This document shows positions 1 through 5,254 of a stretch of DNA of 6,406 nucleotides, piece by piece. The DNA comes from Thiohalobacter sp. (GTDB taxonomy: Bacteria; Pseudomonadota; Gammaproteobacteria; DSM-19610), in assembly GCA_027080445.1 (NCBI GenBank), contig JALWRY010000203.1, positions 1-6,406 of the forward strand, written 5' to 3'. The notes under the pieces were generated by a model. That model ran no database searches. It saw only the letters and a program-made list of their open reading frames with translations, and was not told the DNA's origin. Numbering within the stretch: the stretch's first letter is position 1; each line of letters opens with the position of its first letter. The position numbers and the translations under genes are program-made.

Positions 1-1
1 T

Positions 2-811
2 GAGGAGCGTTACCATACTTTCACCCTGTCGGAAGCGGTGCGTCGGCTTTCTGATCATTCACTCCCCCCGCGTTCGGTGGTCGTAACGTTTGATGACGGG
101 TACCGGGATAACTGCGACGTTGCACTACCGATTCTTCAGCAGCATGGCATCCCGGCAACCTTCTTTGTCGCCTCGGGATTCCTTGGTGGTGGCAGGATGT
201 GGAATGACACCGTGATTGAAGCAATTCGTCGGGTGGACAGGGGCGAACTCGATCTTTCACGCCTGGAACAGGGTTGTCACACGGTCTCTGGTGACGGTGA
301 CCGGATCAGCTTGATGCAGCAGCTGATCCGGGCGCTGAAGTACCTGCCGATGGATACTCGTGAATCACGGGTTAATGAACTGCTTGCCGCCGTCGGTAAA
401 CCGCTTCCCGATGACCTGATGATGGAGCCTGAGCAGGTCCGGGTACTCTCCGACGCGGGGATGGAAATCGGCGGGCATACCCGCTCACACCCGATTCTGG
501 GCCGGGTCGACCTGGCGCAGGCGGAGAAAGAAATTGTTTCGGGGCGGGATGACTTGCAGGAAATAACCGGGAACAGGATAACCGTATTTGCCTACCCGAA
601 TGGCCGACCCGGCCAGGATTATCAGCGTGAGCATGTTGAACTGTTGCGGCAGAACGGCTTCGACGGCGCGGTCAGTACTGCCTGGGGATGTGTCACGGGA
701 AACGCGGACCGGCTGCAATTGCCGCGCATTGCGCCCTGGGACAGGACGCGCCTGAAGTTCAACCTGCGCCTGTTGAGAGCCTATACACAACAGGATGCGG
801 AAACGGTTTGA
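2..811 (+). CDS. Polysaccharide deacetylase (NodB homology, CE4-like), 5'-partial
   Basis: The reading frame is open from the left edge, so the N-terminus is missing; 269 codons are visible. A GTG at 38 exists, but the codons before it are in frame and read as normal protein, so it is probably internal. The NodB motifs are in order: TFDDGYRDN (nt 86-112) with the catalytic-base Asp and metal-binding Asp, HTRSHP (nt 476-493) with the two metal-binding His, and FAYPNGRPG (nt 587-613), the substrate-groove motif. Family knowledge: these metal-dependent enzymes remove N- or O-acetyl groups from polysaccharides or lipid-linked sugars. It lacks the LTIDVEDYFQ-type opening of the XrtA-locus DUF3473 deacetylases, as far as the visible part shows. 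The stop lies 6 bp from the stop of the convergent asparagine-synthetase-like gene. Its substrate is unknown; a role in exopolysaccharide modification is inferred from context. Confidence 0.9.
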   Translation, partial: EERYHTFTLSEAVRRLSDHSLPPRSVVVTFDDGYRDNCDVALPILQQHGIPATFFVASGFLGGGRMWNDTVIEAIRRVDRGELDLSRLEQGCHTVSGDGDRISLMQQLIRALKYLPMDTRESRVNELLAAVGKPLPDDLMMEPEQVRVLSDAGMEIGGHTRSHPILGRVDLAQAEKEIVSGRDDLQEITGNRITVFAYPNGRPGQDYQREHVELLRQNGFDGAVSTAWGCVTGNADRLQLPRIAPWDRTRLKFNLRLLRAYTQQDAETV

Positions 812-817
812 GCCGGG

Positions 818-2638
818 TCAGTTGACCTCGTGTTCACTGAACCACTGTTCCAGTATGGCGACCGTCCAGACCATACTCCCGTAATAGGCGGCATGACCTG
901 TCTGGTGGGAGTGTATCAGGTTGTCGATGAAGGTGTCGTGGAACAGTTTTCGTTGTTTCATGTCGCGCAGGTTGGAGTAGATGATCTCCTGCAGGCGGTC
1001 TGATTTCTTCAACCACTGTCCGAAGGGGAGGCCAAACCCGTGCTTGGGCTTGTTGATAATCTCCATCGGCAGAAAATTCGACAGGGACTGTTTGTAGAAA
1101 TAACGTAGTTTCTGCCCCTTCAGCTTCAGCCCCGGGTCGATGGTGGTGGAAAACTCCACCAGCCGGTCATCCAGCATCGGGTATTCAACCTGTATGCCCG
1201 CCAGTTCGCACATGCGGTTGACTTTCCACAGGTCGTTATCCGCCAGCGTGATTTTCCAGTCCAGGTAGAGCATCCGGTCGATCAGTGAATCGGTGTCCAC
1301 GCGGTTGTATACCTGCGCGAGCTTGTCATCCGGGTGGTGTGTGTCGACACTGTCGAGAAAGGCTGCATTGAATATGCTGTCGAGTGGCGTGCGCTTGAGA
1401 AAATTGTAGGATTCCATTCTTTCCGGCATTGGCATGCGCGCCTGCTCAATGTAGCTGCGTAGCTTTCGTGTCGGTGGAAGCCACTGGCTTGCCGGGTTGG
1501 CGACAAACAGGGGTTCCAGTATCGCGGTACGAATCGTGCCGGGAATTTTTTGATAAATATCGAACAGCTTCTGCTTGGCATAGCGTTCATTGCCGGCAAA
1601 GATTTCATCGCCGCCATCACCCGCCAGCAGACGTTTCTTGCCGTGCTGGCTGGCAAGACGGGCGCAGAAGTAAGCCGGAATGGCCGATGAATTTCCGAAA
1701 GGTTCATCGTAGGCCGCGGCAATGACCGGTATGGCTTCGACGATATCATCGGGGGTAACGTAATATTCGTGCAGGTTGGCGCCGAAGTGTTTTGCTGTGA
1801 TCCGCGCATAGGCCATTTCATCATAACCGGGTTCTGAAAACCCGATAGAAAAGGCATCGACCGGGGCATCCTGCAGACGGGAAAACATGCCGGTCACCGT
1901 CGAACTGTCCAGGCCTCCGCTGAGGAAACACCCGGTATCATCAAACGGTGCCAGGGTGGACAGGCTGTTTTGCAGTGTATCCCTGAGTGCCTGGCCGAGT
2001 ACGGCCGGGCTATCCTTGCGTATGGCGTTAAAATCGGGCGTCCAGTAGTAGTGGGTGCTTAACCGGCCCTGTTCACACAGAACGTACTGGGCAGGCTCCA
2101 GTTTCGAGATGCCTTTGTAAATCGTATCCGGACTGGGTATGACGTGAAAATAGGTGTAGTCATACAGTGATTGCGGGTTGATTTCCCCGCTGACGTCGGG
2201 ATGACTCCGCAATGCCCGCATGCTTGACGCGAAGCGGAAAATCTTTCCGGCTTGCAGGGTGTAGTAAAGGGGAAGTGTCCCGATACGATCGGTTGCCAGG
2301 AGACAGCGGCCGGCCTCGGGTTCGCTGATGACAATGACGTAACGACCGTGCAGCCTGGCCAGGAAGTCTGCGCCATGTTTCCGGTAGGCCCGTATTAATG
2401 TGGCGGCATCGCCGTACTGGCCGGCGTGATCTGCCAGGTCTTTATCCTGCCAGCGAATATCACCGGTGAATCCGGCGTGTATATCCGCCTGGTCATGGAG
2501 CTGGCTATCCTTGCCACCGGTTTCAAGCCCGATGAAAGAACCGCCATGTGTGCTGCACGCGGATAATGTGGCGGTTTCGGGATGATGATGGCTCGTATTT
2601 CCGGCAGAGAGTTGCAGCCAGCCGATCAGTCCAGACAT
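818..2638 (-). CDS. Asparagine-synthetase-like protein with degenerate glutaminase domain (Cys2 to Ser)
   Basis: A 606-residue protein of AsnB size: an N-terminal class II glutamine amidotransferase-like domain (about 1-200) and a C-terminal ATP-dependent synthetase domain (about 215-600). The synthetase core looks intact: PPi-loop SGGLDSS (240-246), DEPFGNSSAIP (311-321), GDGGDEIFAGNERY (340-353) and KHGFGLPFGQWL (532-543). The glutaminase half does not: the protein starts MSGLIG, so the nucleophilic Cys that follows Met in AsnB is Ser, and the NGE signature reads TGD (58-60). Family knowledge: Cys-less relatives such as beta-lactam synthetase use the synthetase domain without glutamine hydrolysis, while other relatives in O-antigen or capsule loci amidate sugar acids. 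Inferred role: ammonia-dependent amidation or ligation of a surface-polymer precursor; free asparagine synthesis is less likely. The ATG has an AGGAAA six bases upstream (2645-2650). Confidence 0.93.
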   Translation of the reverse strand: MSGLIGWLQLSAGNTSHHHPETATLSACSTHGGSFIGLETGGKDSQLHDQADIHAGFTGDIRWQDKDLADHAGQYGDAATLIRAYRKHGADFLARLHGRYVIVISEPEAGRCLLATDRIGTLPLYYTLQAGKIFRFASSMRALRSHPDVSGEINPQSLYDYTYFHVIPSPDTIYKGISKLEPAQYVLCEQGRLSTHYYWTPDFNAIRKDSPAVLGQALRDTLQNSLSTLAPFDDTGCFLSGGLDSSTVTGMFSRLQDAPVDAFSIGFSEPGYDEMAYARITAKHFGANLHEYYVTPDDIVEAIPVIAAAYDEPFGNSSAIPAYFCARLASQHGKKRLLAGDGGDEIFAGNERYAKQKLFDIYQKIPGTIRTAILEPLFVANPASQWLPPTRKLRSYIEQARMPMPERMESYNFLKRTPLDSIFNAAFLDSVDTHHPDDKLAQVYNRVDTDSLIDRMLYLDWKITLADNDLWKVNRMCELAGIQVEYPMLDDRLVEFSTTIDPGLKLKGQKLRYFYKQSLSNFLPMEIINKPKHGFGLPFGQWLKKSDRLQEIIYSNLRDMKQRKLFHDTFIDNLIHSHQTGHAAYYGSMVWTVAILEQWFSEHEVN

Positions 2639-2680
2639 GGCAAATTTCCTGGCAGGGTTTTCAGACCTTGTTCCCGGTTA

Positions 2681-2709
2681 TTGTAAGGAAATATACGGAA
2701 AATCATAAA
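2681..2709 (+). promoter_or_regulatory. Possible sigma-70 promoter for the TPR-GNAT pair
   Basis: TTGTAA (2681-2686) and CATAAA (2704-2709) are separated by 17 bp. Each matches four of six bases of the -35 and -10 consensus. Transcription would start near 2716, about 70 nt before the GTG of the TPR gene, which fits that start rather than the in-frame codons further upstream. The match is modest and lies in AT-rich DNA, so it could be chance. Confidence 0.3.
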
Positions 2710-2770
2710 AATAGTGTACCATTCAACGCACGTGTTCGTTATTGTTTTCAAGGCGGGCAGCCGGATCATA

Positions 2771-2774
2771 GAGG
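2771..2774 (+). promoter_or_regulatory. Ribosome-binding site deciding the GTG start of the TPR gene
   Basis: GAGG lies 10 bases before the GTG at 2785. The frame stays open back to at least 2548, overlapping the divergent AsnB-like gene, but only the 2785 start combines this site with an N-terminal signal peptide. Confidence 0.55.
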
Positions 2775-2784
2775 ATCGAGTACA

Positions 2785-3429
2785 GTGCCGCAATGTGCAG
2801 GATACTTCATCAGGTTTGCAGTCACCGTGAGCGTGCTTGCGTCGGGTTTATCGACCGCGCTTGCACAGCCATCGGCTGCACTGGCCTGTGGCAAGCTGGA
2901 AAATGCCTACGGTCCGTTTGACTATACCAATCCCTCCGACCGGGAGAAAAAGCTTCCGATCGTGGAGAAGTTTCACTTTACACAGTCGGTAGAGACCCTG
3001 GCGAGGGGAAATACCGGTTCACTCGTTCACGACCTTGACTATACCTTGCGTGCTTTCCCCAATCACCACCGGGCCCTGTACGCCATGCTCCGTTACCAGC
3101 TGAAAAACAAGGGTCCGGCCGGGGCCGGCTACACCATGGAGTGTTACTTTGACCGTGCCCTGCGGCTTACGCCAAAGGATGGTGAAATCTATGTTCTCTA
3201 CGGTATTTACCTGCACAGGAAAGGTGACTACAAGGGGGCGCTGGAAAAGTATAAAAAGGCCGCTGAACTATTGCCCGATTCGGGAGACCTGCATTACAAC
3301 CTCGGTCTCCTCTATATCGACACAAAAAAGTACAAGCTCGCGAAACAGGAAGCGGACAAGGCCTACGCCAGCCATTACCCGCTACCCGGGCTGAAGATCA
3401 AGCTCAGGCGTCTCGGGTTTTACAAGTAG
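2785..3429 (+). CDS. Secreted tetratricopeptide-repeat protein
   Basis: From the GTG at 2785 the product is 214 residues. It opens with a signal peptide: Arg10, a hydrophobic run to about residue 27, then a likely cut ALA|Q (27/28), placing it in the periplasm or on the surface. The mature start has a CGKLENAYGPFDYTNP block (35-50), then HDLDYTLRAFPNHHRAL (82-98). Two TPR units follow at about 132-166 and 167-200, with the usual small residues and the LP turn. I recognise the block arrangement from conserved uncharacterised proteobacterial TPR proteins, but no function is established. The mature protein has two cysteines, C35 and C120, which could pair. TPRs are scaffolds, so it may hold together polymer-assembly partners (inference). 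The GNAT-like gene follows after 43 bp on the same strand, probably in one operon. Longer in-frame starts are unlikely because they bury the signal peptide. Confidence 0.85.
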   Translation: MPQCAGYFIRFAVTVSVLASGLSTALAQPSAALACGKLENAYGPFDYTNPSDREKKLPIVEKFHFTQSVETLARGNTGSLVHDLDYTLRAFPNHHRALYAMLRYQLKNKGPAGAGYTMECYFDRALRLTPKDGEIYVLYGIYLHRKGDYKGALEKYKKAAELLPDSGDLHYNLGLLYIDTKKYKLAKQEADKAYASHYPLPGLKIKLRRLGFYK

Positions 3430-3461
3430 CGTTTCCCGTTCAGGAGACGATCATTTTTCAC

Positions 3462-3465
3462 GGGG
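3462..3465 (+). promoter_or_regulatory. Weak ribosome-binding site of the GNAT-like gene
   Basis: GGGG ends seven bases before the GTG at 3473. A better AGGAG (3442-3446) lies too far upstream (26 bases) to serve this start and faces no in-frame ATG, GTG or TTG. CCCGT at 3435-3439 is complementary to ACGGG at 3460-3464, so a 5-bp stem could cover this site; it is weak and may be chance. Confidence 0.4.
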
Positions 3466-3472
3466 TATCAAC

Positions 3473-4180
3473 GTGCGTGGCTTTTTTGCAAAACTCGGCG
3501 CCCTGACGTCCTCGATGGGTTGGCTGAACGGGATACTTTACCTGGCCGATCGTGTACTGGATACACTGAGTGGTGGGCGGGCGAGACTATTTAAATACTA
3601 TTTCGTCCGGCAGGCCGTCCATCCCCGGCCCTTGCTCCCGGCCCACCGGGGCAGGAAAATTTCAGTCCATGAACTGTCCAGTGATGATGCACGGCTATCG
3701 CAACTGCCACGACCCCGTGAGGTTGTCCAGGCGCGCTTTGAGCAGGGCGGACGCTGCCTGGCCGGTTTTATGGATGACGTCTTTGTCGGCTGTATCTGGG
3801 TGAACCCCGGGAAATACCGGGAAGATGAAGTGCGCTGTGACTTCATTCCCTGTCCGGTGGGGGAGGCCGGCTGGGACTATGATGTCCATGTAGAGCCGAA
3901 ATACCGCCTGGGATTTGCCTTTCTTCGCCTCTGGGACGAGACCAACGCCTTATTGCGGGAGCAGGGTATCTGCTGGTCGATTTCGCGGATATCGGCATTC
4001 AAGCCGGAATCCATCAAATCGCATTCACGGATGGGTGCGAGCAAGATCGGTAGCGCCGTCTACCTGGCTATCGGTAGCGTCCAGTTGATGTTTTCAACGA
4101 CGGCCCCGTTTGTTCACCTGTCCTTTTCTGACAAACAGCGACCTGTTTTGAAACTCGGGGCAACGCGTGGCGCGTGCTGA
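3473..4180 (+). CDS. GNAT-like acyltransferase
   Basis: A 235-residue protein with a GTG start. Residues 1-60 are a basic, partly hydrophobic lead without a clear signal peptide, so it is probably cytoplasmic. The GNAT-like fold is seen from about residue 62: a beta-rich stretch ending in DDVFVGCIWV (101-110), the WDYDVHVEPKYRLGFAFLRLWDE strand and helix (134-156), where YRLGFA stands for the acyl-CoA-binding R/Q-x-x-G-x-G/A loop, then a helix and the FKPESIKSHSRMGASKIG segment (176-193), which matches the usual N-x-x-S...H-x-x-x-G end of GNAT domains. Family knowledge: such enzymes move an acyl group from CoA to an amine. The acceptor is unknown; an amino sugar or an amino acid on a polysaccharide precursor is suggested by the deacetylase and AsnB-like neighbours (inference). 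It follows the TPR gene by 43 bp and ends 3 bp from the convergent PEP-CTERM gene. Confidence 0.75.
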   Translation: MRGFFAKLGALTSSMGWLNGILYLADRVLDTLSGGRARLFKYYFVRQAVHPRPLLPAHRGRKISVHELSSDDARLSQLPRPREVVQARFEQGGRCLAGFMDDVFVGCIWVNPGKYREDEVRCDFIPCPVGEAGWDYDVHVEPKYRLGFAFLRLWDETNALLREQGICWSISRISAFKPESIKSHSRMGASKIGSAVYLAIGSVQLMFSTTAPFVHLSFSDKQRPVLKLGATRGAC

Positions 4181-4183
4181 CGG

Positions 4184-4762
4184 TTACGACGAATGCCGTT
4201 TCCGCAGGGAGAACAGCGTCAGCAGCCCGGAGCCGAAAAGCCACAGGCTTGCCGGTAGCGGGACAGGGGCCAGGTAGAAGGCGCCTACGGCGTCCAGGTC
4301 GTAGGCGTCAGCACCGTTTGAGGCCTGGACGATGCGCAGGAAACTGATCGGTCCGGTAAACAGACCATTGATATCGATAACGCCCTGTGTTGAATCGGTG
4401 CCACCAAATGCGCTGCCGATGAAGGTGTAGTCGGTACCGTTGCTGCTGGCCAGGACATCGACTTTTTCCCCTGTATCAACGTGTTGCGAATCAATATCAA
4501 AAAGGTGCAGGTCAGTACCCGGGCCATCGGTTACCGGGCTGGAAAAACCAACCTCCACGTAGGCGCCCACGATGGCCGGGTTTCCAAAAAACAAACCGTC
4601 ACGGTCAGGCGCGCCCAAAACATTACCCGTGCCGATAGCCGAGGTGCTACTGGTGGCAACCAGACTATCCGCGTAGATAGGTGCAGCTTGTGCCGTCGTG
4701 GCAAGCAAACTGAAGAGTGATGACAGAACGATCAGTGTCAATCGTGCAATATTATTGTTCAT
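4184..4762 (-). CDS. PEP-CTERM (VPLPA-type) sorting domain protein
   Basis: A 192-residue exported protein. The chosen ATG at 4762 gives a standard signal peptide (hydrophobic 8-24, cut near AQA|A, 26/27) and has GGGGAG six bases upstream; an ATG at 4885 would add 41 unlikely residues. The middle (30-163) is one beta-rich domain with VLGAPD (48-53), DGPGTDLHLFDID (79-91) and VDVLASSNGTDYTFIG (101-116), the pattern of the jelly-roll, discoidin-like domains common in secreted PEP-CTERM proteins. The C-terminus is a sorting signal in canonical order: VPLPASLWLFGSGL (167-180), a short hydrophobic span, then the basic tail LRKRHSS. Family knowledge: an exosortase in the inner membrane recognises and cuts this tail during export, often in bacteria that make exopolysaccharide. 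No exosortase is in the window. The domain may bind a glycan (inference). Confidence 0.9.
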   Translation of the reverse strand: MNNNIARLTLIVLSSLFSLLATTAQAAPIYADSLVATSSTSAIGTGNVLGAPDRDGLFFGNPAIVGAYVEVGFSSPVTDGPGTDLHLFDIDSQHVDTGEKVDVLASSNGTDYTFIGSAFGGTDSTQGVIDINGLFTGPISFLRIVQASNGADAYDLDAVGAFYLAPVPLPASLWLFGSGLLTLFSLRKRHSS

Positions 4763-4768
4763 TTTTGG

Positions 4769-4774
4769 CTCCCC
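4769..4774 (-). promoter_or_regulatory. Ribosome-binding site of the PEP-CTERM gene
   Basis: Read on the minus strand, GGGGAG lies six bases before the ATG at 4762. This fixes the start at the signal peptide rather than at the upstream in-frame ATG (4885). Confidence 0.65.
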
Positions 4775-4813
4775 AAAACTGGAAAATCTGATTCCTGTTA
4801 TGCCGCCTGTCGT

Positions 4814-4835
4814 GAACCCGCTTGTCCCGCGGTTC
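4814..4835 (-). other. Imperfect inverted repeat in the PEP-CTERM gene leader
   Basis: GAACCCGC (4814-4821) and GCGGTTC (4829-4835) pair over seven bases with one bulged C and a seven-base loop. It lies about 52-73 nt before the ATG of the leftward gene, so it would be in that messenger if transcription starts upstream. No U-run follows in the direction of transcription, so it is not an obvious terminator. A role in translation or stability is possible but unproven. Confidence 0.3.
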
Positions 4836-4868
4836 CTGCTCGTCAGACAATTAGTTAATTTAGTGTGA

Positions 4869-4897
4869 AGGCTACCATTTTCCACTCAAAAGGTCAA
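4869..4897 (-). promoter_or_regulatory. Weak sigma-70-like promoter candidate for the PEP-CTERM gene
   Basis: On the minus strand TTGACC (4897-4892) fits a -35 box in five of six bases, and TAGCCT (4874-4869) follows after 17 bp as a poor -10 (three of six). Transcription would start near 4862, giving a leader of about 100 nt. No sigma-54 element could be found on this strand, so this is the best candidate, with low confidence. Confidence 0.25.
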
Positions 4898-4906
4898 TAA
4901 ATTGAC
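4893..4906. repeat. Perfect short palindrome GTCAAT-AA-ATTGAC
   Basis: Six-base arms flank a two-base centre, a size and symmetry typical of an operator bound by a dimeric regulator. The left arm overlaps the candidate -35 box of the PEP-CTERM gene. It is the leftmost pair in a cluster of TTGAC/GTCAA pentamers. No regulator can be named. Confidence 0.4.
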
Positions 4907-5006
4907 AGATTTAATTGCTTCCGCTTGCCGTCAAGGCTGTCAAATATGGCTTTCAAGCCGTTCCGACAGGCGTTGACGCCCATTGTTACCCTTGCCTCAA
5001 TTTGAC
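4893..5006. promoter_or_regulatory. Cluster of six TTGAC/GTCAA pentamers (candidate activator-binding region)
   Basis: GTCAA occurs at 4893, 4930 and 4939, and TTGAC at 4902, 4973 and 5002. Two adjacent pairs have the same 9-bp offset (4893/4902 inverted, 4930/4939 direct). About 0.2 copies would be expected by chance in 114 bp over both strands. The cluster lies about 170-285 bp upstream of the predicted sigma-54 start, where enhancer-binding activators usually bind. The assignment as an enhancer is inference. Confidence 0.35.
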
Positions 5007-5015
5007 GACGGGGAA

Positions 5016-5037
5016 ATCTGATCATTTACAGTCAGAT
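5016..5037. repeat. Dyad ATCTGA-N10-TCAGAT
   Basis: Perfect six-base arms with ten bases between them are centred about 150 bp upstream of the predicted start of the propeller gene. The spacing puts both half-sites on one DNA face (16 bp between arm centres), which would suit a dimeric activator. A chance dyad of this size is not rare in 500 bp. Confidence 0.25.
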
Positions 5038-5119
5038 AGCCTGTCAGCCCATCACCCTGTCGGGAATCAACGACAAATTCAACGGTTAGACCATAAGTAA
5101 AATTCATCAAAATACCACT

Positions 5120-5132
5120 TAACATATTGATA
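5120..5132 (-). promoter_or_regulatory. IHF-consensus match upstream of the sigma-54-like promoter
   Basis: Read on the minus strand, the 13 bases fit the IHF consensus WATCAA-N4-TTR at every defined position. The site is centred about 52 bp upstream of the predicted start, between the promoter and the candidate activator sites, in AT-rich DNA. Family knowledge: IHF bends DNA there so that a distant activator can touch sigma-54 polymerase. The consensus is short, so the position relative to the promoter is the main support. Confidence 0.45.
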
Positions 5133-5175
5133 TATATTGAAAAGAAGTATGTGGCATTAAAGCTGCATATATCAA
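5127..5175. repeat. Inverted repeat TTGATATAT / ATATATCAA
   Basis: Perfect nine-base arms lie at 5127-5135 and 5167-5175. The left arm overlaps the IHF-like site and the right arm overlaps the -12 region and approaches the predicted start. It interleaves with the GGCATTAAA repeat. Both arms are almost pure A and T, so a chance origin is plausible. Confidence 0.3.
5152..5167 (+). promoter_or_regulatory. Sigma-54 (RpoN) promoter candidate for the propeller gene
   Basis: TGGCAT, five bases, then CTGCA reproduces the -24/-12 pattern TGGCAC-N5-TTGCA at nine of eleven defined positions, and the invariant GG (5153-5154) and GC (5165-5166) are exactly ten bases apart. Transcription would start near 5178, leaving a 127-nt leader before the ATG. 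A full IHF match and a cluster of possible activator sites lie upstream, as expected. Family knowledge: PEP-CTERM genes of floc-forming proteobacteria depend on RpoN and the PrsK/PrsR pair. No activator gene is in the window. Confidence 0.6.
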
Positions 5176-5190
5176 AATATTTTTAATGCC
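5153..5190. repeat. Inverted repeat GGCATTAAA-N20-TTTAATGCC over the promoter
   Basis: Perfect nine-base arms at 5153-5161 and 5182-5190 run from the -24 GG of the sigma-54-like promoter to about +13. If transcription starts near 5178 only the right arm is transcribed, so an RNA hairpin is unlikely from that start; a protein-binding operator is the simpler reading (inference). Confidence 0.5.
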
Positions 5191-5194
5191 TGTT

Positions 5195-5254
5195 TGTGGT
5201 TCTGTGATGTGCAACTCGAAAATGTCTAAGGCGAACGCCGATAGTTTCACCACA
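5195..5254 (+). other. Predicted structured leader of the propeller gene
   Basis: TGTGGT (5195-5200) and ACCACA (5249-5254) can form an outer six-base stem. Inside it, CTA-A-GGC (5226-5232), a GAAC loop and GCC-GA-TAG (5237-5244) form a second hairpin with a small internal loop. A competing hairpin, TTTCA (5245-5249) with TGAAA (5255-5259), excludes the outer stem. It is 50 nt or more before the ATG. The inner block loosely recalls part of the GEMM-I cyclic-di-GMP riboswitch, but that family's GAAA-capped helix and its flanking conserved bases are not present. Function unknown. Confidence 0.3.

Larger units (their letters stand above)
2639..2784. other. Divergent intergenic region between the AsnB-like and TPR genes
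   Basis: This 146-bp stretch separates two divergently transcribed genes and so should carry both promoters. It holds the AGGAAA ribosome-binding site of the leftward gene near its left end, an AT-rich core (about 2681-2713) and a GAGG ribosome-binding site for the rightward gene. No clear sigma-54 element (GG-N10-GC) was found on either strand, and no strong hairpin. Confidence 0.6.

Noticed and set aside
38..811. GTG at 38 as the true start of the deacetylase
   Set aside because: In-frame upstream codons continue to the window edge as plausible protein, no clear ribosome-binding site precedes the GTG, and the NodB fold normally has sequence before this point.
1429..1725. 98-codon frame on the + strand inside the AsnB-like gene
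   Set aside because: It is antisense to the conserved synthetase core and has no recognisable protein features.
818..2638. Lasso-peptide cyclase as identity of the AsnB-like protein
   Set aside because: No precursor peptide, RRE protein or transglutaminase-like protease is nearby, and the neighbours are polysaccharide enzymes.
2706..2721. Sigma-54-like TGGTACACTATTTTTA on the minus strand upstream of the AsnB-like gene
   Set aside because: The -24 half is good, but the invariant GC of the -12 half is TT, so it lacks a required feature.
2870..2892. Lipoprotein signal in the TPR protein (ALAC before Cys35)
   Set aside because: The lipobox needs Leu at -3 and a small residue at -2; here these are Ala and Leu, and a standard cut ALA|Q lies just before.
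3435..3464. Terminator between the TPR and GNAT-like genes
   Set aside because: The CCCGT/ACGGG stem is five bases with a 20-base loop and no T-run after it.
4763..4885. N-terminal extension of the PEP-CTERM protein to the ATG at 4885
   Set aside because: It would place 41 polar residues before a clear signal peptide, while the ATG at 4762 has its own well-spaced GGGGAG.
4915..5100. 61-codon frame starting TTG in the divergent region
   Set aside because: No ribosome-binding site, no family features, and it overlaps the regulatory elements.
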